The translations under genes were made by a program, and so were the position numbers. The notes beneath the pieces are model-generated. The model searched no databases, was not told the origin of the DNA, and saw nothing but the letters and a program-made list of their open reading frames with translations. DNA of 64,000 nt, taken from NCBI RefSeq assembly GCF_003574315.2, contig NZ_AP025739.1, positions 124,001 through 188,000 on the forward strand, written 5' to 3'. The stretch comes from Capsulimonas corticalis (GTDB taxonomy: Bacteria > Armatimonadota > Armatimonadia > Armatimonadales > Capsulimonadaceae). Below, in pieces: positions 55,963 through 64,000 of this stretch (its first letter is position 1; every line of letters starts with the position of its first letter).

Positions 55963-56001
55963 GACGTTCCTTCCTTTATACAAAAACAGAATCAAGGAGT
56001 C

Positions 56002-56126
56002 GACGACGCAGGCGACTGGTATTATCTCGTCTGATCATTGATGAGAATCGTGAGAAGCAAATCCATCCATGATGAGACGACGCAGTTGACTGGTGTTTTC
56101 TCGTCTCGTCATTGATGGGAGCTGTG
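56002..56126. repeat. Duplicated 51-base element upstream of the prepilin
   Basis: Copies at 56002-56052 and 56076-56126 are in direct orientation, 74 bases apart, and agree at about 41 of 51 positions; both begin GACGACGCAG and contain CATTGATG. They lie between the prepilin start (55962) and the stop of the BTAD regulator (56180). Confidence 0.8.
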
Positions 56127-56179
56127 CTGAGTATAGACCCTCACTCTCTCAAGAGTCTCTCAGGCCAATTTTATTTGGA

Positions 56180-59100
56180 TTATTTTATTTGTTCGCCGGA
56201 ATGGATGCAGGCGGCAAGCTCAATTTGCGCCTCGGCGAGCAGTGTTTCGGCGGCGGCGGCGGCGCCCACGGTCCAGTTCGCCGCCGCATCGGTCGCGCCG
56301 AGAACCCGTTCCGCCGCCGCGCGGTCGCGTTCGATATCCTGCGGCCCCATCGGCTTGAACGACATGCCGATGGCGATACGCATCGCTTCCGCGCACGACA
56401 GCAAACGCAGGCCCAGCGCGTACTGTTTCAGGGCGACGGCCAGGTGCCCCATCTCCTTGGCGCTCCAGGCCAGGAGGCGGCGTTCTCCGTGGGAGAGCGT
56501 ACTGCGAATGGCGGCGTTCATCAGACGGAGCGACTCACCATAATTTCCGCCAAGCCGCTCCACGATGGCGAGGTTGCCGTCGATTACGCTGAACCAGACA
56601 AAGCGATGCAGCGTCTGGAGCGCGCTCGCTTCCCGCAGAAACACACGCGCGGCGTCGTAATTCGCCTGGTGAATACTCAGCAGGCCAAGGTTGCTCAAGC
56701 TGGAGCAAACGCCGCGCGGCTCGCCGATCTGGCGACGAACTTCCAGGGCTTCCTTCAGAAGATCGGACGCCGCCGGCCAATCCTGAAGCGCCATGGCGAC
56801 GCCTCCAAGATCGTTGAGCGTCTGCGCGATGATTTTCGGATCGCCCAGCGTACGGGCCAGCGGCAGCGCTTGGGCGAGCAGAGTCTGGGCGCGGTCGAAG
56901 TCGTCATTGAGCATCGCGGTGATGCCCATCATTCCGACACACTCGGTCATGCCGCCGGTATCGCCCAGCGCACGCCAGATCGCAAGCGCCTGCTCGGCGG
57001 CGGCGATGGACTCGGTGTAGTCGCTCAAAATATGAAGCGCGCCCGCCTGCGTCGTCAGCAGCCGCGCGCGCAGGCGCTGGAGACGCGCGCCGCGCTGGGG
57101 ATCCTCCGCGCCGTCGCCTTCAGACGGTTCGGGCATCGCCAGAGCGCGCGCGATCCACTGGTGCGCTTCTCTCGCGTGGCCGTGCGCGTTCCACGCCCGG
57201 GAGACTTCCGCCGTCACTGTCCAAGCCGCTTCGATCTCACGACTGGAGATCAGATACTCCAGAGCGGCGCGGATATTTTCCAGCTCGTCGTCAAGCCGGG
57301 CCGCCCAGAGGGCCGATTCTGGACCGAGCATGCGGGCGACGGTCTCGTGCGCGAAGCGCGCGAAATAAGCGGCGTGCGCCGCGCCGTGCTGCTTGATCTG
57401 CCCCATCGTGCGCTGATCGCTCGCGAAGTCGCGCAGGCTTTCCAGCATCTTGTAACGCATGCCGTCGCCGACGCGCGCCTCGTCGGCGACGATCAGCGAA
57501 TGCTCGCGCATCTGCGCCAGCATCGCCAGCGCGGCCGGCGTCGAACCGCCCATGCAGACATCGGCCGCCGCCGCCAGCGTCCAGCCCCCACGGAACACGG
57601 CAAGCGTCGCCAGGTGCTCCTGCATCGGCGCGGAAAGCTGGATGTAACTGTATTCGATGGCCGCGCGGAGCGTACGGTGACGCGCCGGAATATCGGTGCG
57701 CCGGCTCACCAGCAGCTCAAAGCGCCGCTCCAGCATGTCCAGCATCTGCCGCGTCCCTAGCGTCTGCGCCCAGCCCGCGCAAAGCTCAATGGCGAGCGGC
57801 AAGCCCTCCAGACGCTCGCAGATCCGCGCGACTTCCGCAAGGCGAACGGCGTCCGTGGGAAACCCCGGGCGCACGGACTTCGCGCGATCGAGGAACAACT
57901 GCACGCTCGGCGCATTCTGCGGATCGTCCTCGGGCGGCGCGGCGACCGAAGACGGCGCTCGTCTTGCGCCCGGCAGCTCGAGCGGCGCGAGTGTCACTTC
58001 ATGCTCGCCGCTGACGCCCAAATTGCGCTGCGAGGTCACCAGGATCTTCAGACGAGGGACGAGCGCCAGCATCTCGGCCACGATCGCCCCCATCGGCGCG
58101 GCCAGATGCTCGGCGTTATCGAGCACCAGCAGGAACGGCGGGGCGTCCGGCGCGGCCGTCAGCGCGTTCGCGATGCGCTGCATCGGCGATCCTTTACGCA
58201 AAGGCGTCAGCGCATTGGCGATCGCCTCCGCGACCTCCAGCGGCTGAGCGATGTCCGCCAGAGAGACCATCGCGACCGCCGGCTCCGAGCTTCGCGCCGC
58301 CACGCCGCGCGCCAGCTCCAGCGCCAGGCGCGTTTTGCCGACGCCGCCCGTGCCAAGCAGGGTGATCAGACGAATCGCCGGAGCGTCCAGCAGCGCGCCG
58401 ATCTCCCGAAGGATCGTTTCGCGGCCGTAAAAATTTGTCAGCGGCGCGATCAGGGGAGCGACTTGCAGCGGGGAGGACGGCGCCGCCGGAACAGGCGAAA
58501 CGAGGGAGGCGTGGGCCGAAGGTCGCTCCGTCTCCGCCTGGCGGATTTCGGCGATCAGCGCGCGCGTCGCCTCGGACGGCTCCGTGTTCAGCTCGCGCGC
58601 GAGGATTCGGGCGAGGTTTTGGTATTGCCGCAGCGCGGCCGCCGGCTGGCCGCTGGCCGCCAGCAGACGGATCCAGTGTCGGTGCGAATCCTCCAGCAGC
58701 GGATCGGCGGCCGCCGCGCGCTCGGCCGCCTCCAGCGCCCGCTTCCACTCGCCCGTCGATTCGAAGCGGCTCGCCATCTCTTCCAGCGCGGCGATATACT
58801 GCGTCAGCAGCCGTTCACGCTCCTGGAGCACCCAGTCGTCGTAAAATCCAACCAGAAAACCGCCGGAATCGCCGTAGATCGCCGCCGCCTGCCCCAGCGC
58901 GTCCATACGCGGCGCGCCGTCCAGGTTCGCGGCGCGCTGGAGGAGCAGCTGAAAACGCGCGACGTCGGAGGTGATCAGCGCGGGATCGATGGCGACGGTG
59001 TTTCGATCGGAAACTACAACCTCCGCATCGGAATCGGGACGAAGCTCGCGGAAGATCTGCCGGATGCGCCAGATCGCCTGGGAGAGCCGGGGGCGGCCCG

Positions 59101-59278
59101 AATCCGGGTCGGCGTCGGGCCAAAGAAGATCCACCAGCTCATCGCGCTGGTGACGCCGGGGAAAGTGGACAAGATAGGCGAGCAGGAGCGCCGCCTGCCG
59201 TGTTTGAAAGTGGTCGACGCTGTGGTCTCCCCAGCGCACGCGGGGGAGACCGAAAAGATTAGCTTCCCATAAGTCCAA
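56180..59278 (-). CDS. AfsR/SARP-like giant regulator (BTAD-NTPase-TPR)
   Basis: This 1,032-aa protein has a winged-helix domain (about 1-95), a bacterial transcriptional activation domain (about 100-245), an NB-ARC-like STAND ATPase (Walker A GTGGVGKTR near 310, Walker B LLVLDNAEHL), and TPR repeats from about 700 to the end. STAND proteins switch on when a ligand binds the TPR part. The start is taken as the TTG at 59278 because GGAG lies seven bases upstream and it clears the pyrophosphatase gene; a longer frame overlaps that gene. Targets are unknown, with the prepilin a nearby candidate. Confidence 0.9.
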   Translation of the reverse strand: MDLWEANLFGLPRVRWGDHSVDHFQTRQAALLLAYLVHFPRRHQRDELVDLLWPDADPDSGRPRLSQAIWRIRQIFRELRPDSDAEVVVSDRNTVAIDPALITSDVARFQLLLQRAANLDGAPRMDALGQAAAIYGDSGGFLVGFYDDWVLQERERLLTQYIAALEEMASRFESTGEWKRALEAAERAAAADPLLEDSHRHWIRLLAASGQPAAALRQYQNLARILARELNTEPSEATRALIAEIRQAETERPSAHASLVSPVPAAPSSPLQVAPLIAPLTNFYGRETILREIGALLDAPAIRLITLLGTGGVGKTRLALELARGVAARSSEPAVAMVSLADIAQPLEVAEAIANALTPLRKGSPMQRIANALTAAPDAPPFLLVLDNAEHLAAPMGAIVAEMLALVPRLKILVTSQRNLGVSGEHEVTLAPLELPGARRAPSSVAAPPEDDPQNAPSVQLFLDRAKSVRPGFPTDAVRLAEVARICERLEGLPLAIELCAGWAQTLGTRQMLDMLERRFELLVSRRTDIPARHRTLRAAIEYSYIQLSAPMQEHLATLAVFRGGWTLAAAADVCMGGSTPAALAMLAQMREHSLIVADEARVGDGMRYKMLESLRDFASDQRTMGQIKQHGAAHAAYFARFAHETVARMLGPESALWAARLDDELENIRAALEYLISSREIEAAWTVTAEVSRAWNAHGHAREAHQWIARALAMPEPSEGDGAEDPQRGARLQRLRARLLTTQAGALHILSDYTESIAAAEQALAIWRALGDTGGMTECVGMMGITAMLNDDFDRAQTLLAQALPLARTLGDPKIIAQTLNDLGGVAMALQDWPAASDLLKEALEVRRQIGEPRGVCSSLSNLGLLSIHQANYDAARVFLREASALQTLHRFVWFSVIDGNLAIVERLGGNYGESLRLMNAAIRSTLSHGERRLLAWSAKEMGHLAVALKQYALGLRLLSCAEAMRIAIGMSFKPMGPQDIERDRAAAERVLGATDAAANWTVGAAAAAETLLAEAQIELAACIHSGEQIK

Positions 59279-59321
59279 AAAGCGTCTCCGCAATCTTAAC
59301 GCCGCGCCGGCAGGTTCATCC

Positions 59322-59843
59322 TCAGGCGGGAGCGCCCGTATCCATGATCGCGCGCAGACGGTCCTGTGTCTGCGCGACATCTTCCCATCCGCCGATGCTC
59401 ACCTCGCGGTGCTCCAGCACTTGATAGATCTCAAAGAAGTGCTGAATCTCCAGAAGCGTGTGATCGGAAACATCCTTGATGGATTTGACGTCGTTAAATC
59501 GTGGGTCGGCGACGGCGACGGAAAGGATCTTGTGGTCTTCCCCGTTGTGGTCGTGCATCAGCAGGGCGCCGATCGGGCGCGCGACCACCATGCATCCCAC
59601 AAAGGTCGGGTTCGACGACATCACGAGGACGTTCACCGGCTTTTTGCGCAGATCGCCCTTGGTCCCGCAGATCCAGCCGTAGTCGCACGGATAGTAAAGC
59701 GGCGAGAAGAGGGTCCGGTCGTACCGGTAGATATCCCCATCCGGCGCGTACTTGTACTTATTGGACGACCCCTTGGGCACTTCGATGATCGTGTTGACTT
59801 CGACGGGAGCCTTCGCTCCGATCGGGATCAGTTCATAGGGCAT
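59322..59843 (-). CDS. ppa: Inorganic pyrophosphatase family protein lacking core metal ligands
   Basis: This 173-aa protein aligns over its length with soluble family I pyrophosphatase. E21, K29, R43, Y51, Y55, D98, D103 and K105 match the E. coli active site. However, the D-G-D-P-x-D motif (E. coli D65, D67, D70) reads RKKPVN here, i.e. R66, K68 and N71, and E31 and K142 are K31 and Gln. The loss of three metal-binding aspartates predicts no ordinary hydrolysis. It may be a divergent enzyme or a binding protein. TATAAT lies about 35 bases upstream. Confidence 0.85.
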   Translation of the reverse strand: MPYELIPIGAKAPVEVNTIIEVPKGSSNKYKYAPDGDIYRYDRTLFSPLYYPCDYGWICGTKGDLRKKPVNVLVMSSNPTFVGCMVVARPIGALLMHDHNGEDHKILSVAVADPRFNDVKSIKDVSDHTLLEIQHFFEIYQVLEHREVSIGGWEDVAQTQDRLRAIMDTGAPA

Positions 59844-59959
59844 TCCAGATCAGTCTCCCTCGCATGTTCTGCTCTATTATAGCATAGGGCGCTTCGGAGG
59901 CGTTATCAGGACTTTGTGCAAAATAAGGTAAAATAGAGAGCGGATTTTTGCGAGGACAA

Positions 59960-61687
59960 ATGAGCACAGAACCCGATAACATCAGTTCGAAACCAAAAAT
60001 TAGTTCCAGAAAAGCGGCGTTGGAGCCGCAGACCCAGGCCACCCCGCCGACCGCGAACGAACTTGTCGCGATCAACGAAACGGCTACGGAGGTTGCAAAG
60101 CGCGCGGCGCAGATCGACGCCGCTCCGACATTAGCGGAAAAGGCGGACGCACTCTGGGCGATGACGCAGGATATGCGCCACGCGACCCTGGGACAGCTTC
60201 CGCCGACGACTGTCGCGGCCCTGATCGAAACGGATCCGGACCGCAATTTGCGATTGCTGGGCAATCTTCCCGCGATGAAGTTCCAGCAGATCCTGAATTT
60301 GGGCACGTTCGCGCAGGGGCGTACGTGGCTGGAGCGCGCCGTCACATCCGGCTCACTCGCCGCCGCGATCCTGCCGTCGCTCATGACTTCCCGGGACCTC
60401 AGCGAAATGCTGCTGACGGATCCCGACTTCCGGCGGGCGCTACCCCGTCTTCTCAACTATGAGCGCGCCCAGCGCTGGCGTCAGCTCCTGACGACCAACG
60501 AATGGCACGCCAATATCGATGAGCTGCTCATGTCGGACACCGATGAGCTGCTCCGCAAAGCGAATATCAAGAACAAAAACGTCCACGCGATCCTGCAGTC
60601 GTTGATCGACTTTGTTCCAGAGCTTTATCTGGAAACGGTCAATTACGCCGCCGGACGCCTGAAGAACGCGCAGGATCGGCCGGACGAGTTCGAGGACATC
60701 ACCAGCACGCCGTTCGGCATGCCGGAGATCCTTCAGACGCAGCCCGACGCCGCATCCGGTCTGGAAGTCCAGCCGCAATCCGGCGCCGAAACGGTGGATT
60801 CGCCGCTGGCGGATCTCATCCCGGAGAGCGGCGACCCCGTGTTCGCCCTCGCCACCGCCGGCCTCACCAGCGCCCGCAAGGCCGTGCTGGAAGACCAGCT
60901 CAAGCATCTGCTGCGCCAGGAGATCGTCGCCACCGCCTCCTTCGCGCAGGGCGCGATGGCGCGCGCCGCCGGCCGCGTCCTGTTCTACCTGCGCGCCGGT
61001 CTGGAATCCTTCGGCCCGAGCGTCGAGGACGCCACCCGCGCCCTGGAGACACGTAACCTCAACGAGATCAGCGCGATCGGCGCGCGTCTCGCGGAGAGCT
61101 ACCGCCAGAAATCGCTGGCCCTCGCCGGCCATCGCGAATGGCTGGACGGTCGCCAGCGCCAGTTCCTGGACGCCATGAAGCAGCCGGAAGCGGGCATGCA
61201 TCCGGAAACGAAAGAGCCGGTGCTGTGGCTTGCCGGCAAGCCCAAGCAGGATCGGGCGGAGTGGCACCCCACCCCGCTGTCCGAGATCGCGACTCATCTG
61301 TCCGAGATCGGCGCGTGGGCGTCGCTCGCCCGCGCCGCGTTCGGCACGCCCGAGCGCACGCACGCGATCTTCACGCAGGCCAAAGCCCGCACCGCCGGCG
61401 AGGCCCTGCGCCGCACCGTCATCGCGCTGGCGCTTTACCGACGCTGGGAGCCCGAACTCGTGCGTCCGAACGAAGACGTGGCCGCCTTCTACCGTCAATT
61501 CGGCAAAGGCCGCCGCAACAACTTCGACGCCGTGCGCCAGACCGTTCTGGACGCGCTGGACCAAACCCCCAGCGACGCCTGGAAACCCTCCGACGCCAAA
61601 GCCCGCGCCCGAGAACTCCTCCTGCGCGCCGTGACCGAACTCGAAAACGCCCCGCCTCCCGCGCCGCCGAAAAAACCGGCGCATTAA
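59960..61687 (+). CDS. Large conserved hypothetical protein
   Basis: This 575-aa helical protein has no signal peptide or membrane segment and possibly belongs to the DUF6178 group. Residues of about 85-200 include ALIETDPDRNLRLLGNLP and MKFQQILNLGTFAQGRTWLER, segments that recall repeated helical domains; about 280 residues of helical C-terminal part follow. The ATG is preceded by GAGG. It is divergent from the pyrophosphatase-like gene with about 115 bases between. The role is unknown. Confidence 0.7.
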   Translation: MSTEPDNISSKPKISSRKAALEPQTQATPPTANELVAINETATEVAKRAAQIDAAPTLAEKADALWAMTQDMRHATLGQLPPTTVAALIETDPDRNLRLLGNLPAMKFQQILNLGTFAQGRTWLERAVTSGSLAAAILPSLMTSRDLSEMLLTDPDFRRALPRLLNYERAQRWRQLLTTNEWHANIDELLMSDTDELLRKANIKNKNVHAILQSLIDFVPELYLETVNYAAGRLKNAQDRPDEFEDITSTPFGMPEILQTQPDAASGLEVQPQSGAETVDSPLADLIPESGDPVFALATAGLTSARKAVLEDQLKHLLRQEIVATASFAQGAMARAAGRVLFYLRAGLESFGPSVEDATRALETRNLNEISAIGARLAESYRQKSLALAGHREWLDGRQRQFLDAMKQPEAGMHPETKEPVLWLAGKPKQDRAEWHPTPLSEIATHLSEIGAWASLARAAFGTPERTHAIFTQAKARTAGEALRRTVIALALYRRWEPELVRPNEDVAAFYRQFGKGRRNNFDAVRQTVLDALDQTPSDAWKPSDAKARARELLLRAVTELENAPPPAPPKKPAH

Positions 61688-61807
61688 ACACAAGCCGCGC
61701 GGCGTTCAGCGAATATGCTGATCGCTGCGCGGCTTCATCTTTTTCCGCACGCGGAACGATGTTACGGCGAATTCAATCCAATGCCGCTCAAATACGAGGC
61801 GTTGGCG

Positions 61808-62566
61808 TTATGTCGGAGCATCTTTCAAGTACACCCCGAAGCTGCTGGCTGCATTTGCTTCTGGTGGACCAAACGATTGTCCACACGCAATGCAGTGGAA
61901 TTCGGATTTCCGTTCCGGCCCTCGATCTTCGAACCGTGGATTATCTGCGCCGCAATACGGACAAAAACCGCCGCGATTGATCCAAAGTTGGCACGCCTTA
62001 TTGTAGGTTCGCACCGTCCTTAGTCTTTCTTCTTCCTGTATTCGGCAGAGTTCTACACGCGCCCATAACAGCTTATTTTTGGCCTCCCAATCCACCCTAC
62101 GCACCATCACGGTAGCGCTGGGTAAAACGTCTCTTAAGATCGGCCAAACCTCACGAAATGCATCCTGCTGAACGGGATGCAATCCCTCGACCGCCTGATC
62201 AAAATCCGCCAGCCACTCTTCCCATTGATTCAGCCCGACGCGCGCAGTATCTCCAGTCTCAGCCGTCATCACGATCACTTGACCGATATCGATGCTCACA
62301 GTGACGGCGACTTCATCCCTGCTCAGCGCTATCCCCCAGTAGTAATTTCGCTTCTCGCCCTCGATTTGCGTCTCAAAGTATCTTCGCGCAAATTCGCTGC
62401 GACTTGGCCATGCGGCGTAGCAGTCCCAATGCATGGCGGCGTCGCAATACTTGAACAGCGGGTGTTCGCTGGGAAAGAACGGCTCACTGGTCGCAAAATA
62501 GGGCGCATCCAGATCGATTTCTTGTTTGCAAATTGGGCAGCAGACGCCCTCGTATACCATCGCCAT
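61808..62566 (-). CDS. Zinc-ribbon protein (unknown function)
   Basis: This 252-aa protein has two cysteine clusters: an N-terminal one (CCPIC, then YCDAAMHWDCY about 30 residues later), similar to a RING/treble-clef site, and a C-terminal zinc ribbon (CPYCG, HCIACG). The middle (about 75-200) is alpha-beta with a long charged helix. ATGs at 62566 and 62560 are both possible; TATAAT lies five bases before the first. GC content is a little lower than its neighbours. I do not recognise the family. Confidence 0.65.
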   Translation of the reverse strand: MAMVYEGVCCPICKQEIDLDAPYFATSEPFFPSEHPLFKYCDAAMHWDCYAAWPSRSEFARRYFETQIEGEKRNYYWGIALSRDEVAVTVSIDIGQVIVMTAETGDTARVGLNQWEEWLADFDQAVEGLHPVQQDAFREVWPILRDVLPSATVMVRRVDWEAKNKLLWARVELCRIQEEERLRTVRTYNKACQLWINRGGFCPYCGADNPRFEDRGPERKSEFHCIACGQSFGPPEANAASSFGVYLKDAPT

Positions 62567-62729
62567 GACCAATTATACCGTAGGTCATACCGCAGGCCTT
62601 GGCGACTCTCAGCTTCCTATGATCCGCATCCATCGTATGACACAGGGGAGGTTCGCTGCGTTGCGAAACCTCGTCGGCCGTTCTCCGTTATGATTGTGAG
62701 ATCTATTTTTTGATCAGGAGTTTCTCATC

Positions 62730-64000
62730 ATGAATATTCGCTCGACCATACTCGCCTGCGCCGTCGCCAGCTTTCCCGGCGCGCATATGGCGCCGTGCTT
62801 CGCCGGCGCTGCCGCCGTCGATCCCAAAGCGCTTGCGCTCATCAGCGCCGTGGCGGCGGCGACCCAAAAGGCGCACAGCTTATCGGCAGACTTGACGTCG
62901 ATCAATCGCTACCCTCATCCCGATCGCGAATTCCGCGAGGTGGGGATGCTTCGATACATGAAGCCGAATTATTCATATTCGGCGCTGTGGATCGCGGTGA
63001 AGGACAAGACGACGGGAAGGTGGGGCAAGCGCGGGGACGCGATGATCGGTGCATCGGACGGCAAGAATACCTGGCGCATATCCCGGGATGGCGAATACGA
63101 CAAAAATAATACGGACGCCCATGGAAAACGCTTGGGGACAGGCTTCGAACCGACCTTTGACTTCTTCGACAGCAGCCAATCGATCAAAGCGCAGATCGCG
63201 GAGCAGAGGAAAAAGCAGCAGTTGATCACGCTTGCGGACGTCGGAACGCAGACTTGGGAGGGAGCCGTCTACCAGGTCGTCGAATGGGAATACAAGGTGG
63301 ATTATGACTTTGGCGCAGACACGACGAAACATGCGCCGGGCGGCGTCGTCACGGAAAAAGATCGACTTTATATTGGCTCCGATCTCCTCATACACCGAGT
63401 GACCTACGAATACAATTTAGGCTGGACCGGCGAACGAGCGCTGCGCAATGTTCGGGTCAACGCCCCTATGACAGCCGCCAGTTTCCATTACAAACTGCCC
63501 GCGAACGCGCATTTGCCCGTCCCGCCTCCGCCACTCATCGCCAACGGGGCTCTCGCGCCGGACTTCACCGCCACGACGCCCGACGGCGCCTCCATCAAGC
63601 TCTCCGATCTCAAAGGCAAGGTCGTCGTGCTCGACTTCTGGTCCACCTGGTGCGGCCCCTGCCAGGCGTCCATGCCCCATCTTCAGCATGTGTATGAACA
63701 GGTCAAGGACAAGGACGTCGCTATACTGGCGGTCTGCGTGTGGGATGAAAAAGCCGCATACGACAAATGGGTCACGGCGAAAAAGGATCTCTACGGCTTC
63801 CCGACGGCGTTTGATCCCGCTGGAAACAAAGGCAAGGACATCGCCAAGGAAAAATACAGCGTCAGCGGCATTCCCACTCAGTTTGTGATCGATCGGGACG
63901 GCAAGATCGCGGCGAGCAATGTTGGCTACGATGGCGACGGGGACCATCGCCTGGAAGCCTCGCTTGCAAAACTGGGAGTAAAAGTCACGGAGCCGGAAAA
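62730..64000 (+). CDS. TlpA-type thioredoxin with N-terminal domain, copy 2 (cut by window edge)
   Basis: At least 423 residues are present before the right edge and no stop is reached. It has a signal peptide (about 1-30), a DUF2092-like domain (about 35-260) and a TlpA thioredoxin domain (about 270-420) with WSTWCGPCQ and cis-Pro GIPTQFVIDRDG. It is a paralog of the gene at 53506, sharing the same order and long stretches around VVLDFW and VAILAVCVWDEK. AGGAG lies 10 bases before the ATG at 62730. Periplasmic disulfide reduction is likely. Confidence 0.87.
   Translation, partial: MNIRSTILACAVASFPGAHMAPCFAGAAAVDPKALALISAVAAATQKAHSLSADLTSINRYPHPDREFREVGMLRYMKPNYSYSALWIAVKDKTTGRWGKRGDAMIGASDGKNTWRISRDGEYDKNNTDAHGKRLGTGFEPTFDFFDSSQSIKAQIAEQRKKQQLITLADVGTQTWEGAVYQVVEWEYKVDYDFGADTTKHAPGGVVTEKDRLYIGSDLLIHRVTYEYNLGWTGERALRNVRVNAPMTAASFHYKLPANAHLPVPPPPLIANGALAPDFTATTPDGASIKLSDLKGKVVVLDFWSTWCGPCQASMPHLQHVYEQVKDKDVAILAVCVWDEKAAYDKWVTAKKDLYGFPTAFDPAGNKGKDIAKEKYSVSGIPTQFVIDRDGKIAASNVGYDGDGDHRLEASLAKLGVKVTEPE

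Noticed and set aside
59460-59700. Frameshift or sequencing error as the cause of the missing pyrophosphatase aspartates
   Set aside because: The frame is continuous, YYPCDYGWI before and PVNVLV after the site align without gaps beyond one residue, and D98/D103 are in place.

Overview
This 64-kb window is GC-rich chromosomal DNA with no phage, no CRISPR array and no rRNA. The organism is most likely a member of the Armatimonadota (Capsulimonas-like), though I infer this from gene content only. The evidence is a DUF1559-type prepilin with an H-X9-DG tail, an SLH-domain porin, secreted HAF and WxGTA repeat proteins, an AfsR/BTAD-type giant regulator, and many long intergenic inverted repeats.

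Bases 1-16,900 form a nitrate assimilation region. It holds a two-component pair (kinase cut by the left edge) and an OmpR-type regulator whose receiver is degenerate and looks like actinobacterial GlnR. It also holds nirD-nirB, a narK-type transporter with an unusual 130-residue insertion, an SLH porin, narB (molybdopterin nitrate reductase), mobA, and two paralogous small proteins of unknown function, one downstream of nirB's start and one heading the narB operon. The three transcription units nirBD, narK and small protein-narB share the same promoter layout: GAAACA, 5 bases, GAAACA, 9 bases, then a TATNNT -10 element. Their leaders share a second motif, GGCGACAnTGyCG. I read this as an undescribed nitrate regulon, with the GlnR-like protein as the best candidate regulator.

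Bases 16,900-31,700 carry an isomerase/epimerase, an orphan 456-aa gene, an MmyB-type regulator next to an oxidoreductase, an ABC-2 permease with a free NIL-domain protein, tRNA-Gln(UUG) with a near-consensus promoter, a sterol-desaturase-like hydroxylase, a YCII protein, and a four-gene operon (two esterases, an MprF-type aminoacyl-phospholipid synthase, a MOSC protein) that is divergent from an MprF-type flippase. A PP2C-like phosphatase and a PAP2 phosphatase follow.

Bases 31,700-49,500 carry ppk1, a DUF1232 protein, a copper monooxygenase-like cytochrome c with its redoxin partner, a tandem pair of cysteine-motif proteins (one broken), a Doc/AbrB toxin-antitoxin pair, gyrA, a HAF-repeat lipoprotein, a RemA-like protein, an Lrp regulator with an aminotransferase, a redoxin, an SDR, a lipoprotein with a family-4 uracil-DNA glycosylase, and murB. 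Several intergenic spaces here hold long inverted repeats in two recognisable families.

Bases 49,500-64,000 carry a copper amine oxidase-like/Ig surface protein, a YihY/BrkB membrane protein, DUF2283, two paralogous TlpA-type thioredoxins (the second runs off the right edge), a prepilin with a duplicated upstream element, the 1,032-aa BTAD-NTPase-TPR regulator, and a pyrophosphatase-family protein whose core metal-binding aspartates are replaced by basic residues. A 575-aa protein of unknown function and a zinc-ribbon protein complete the window.
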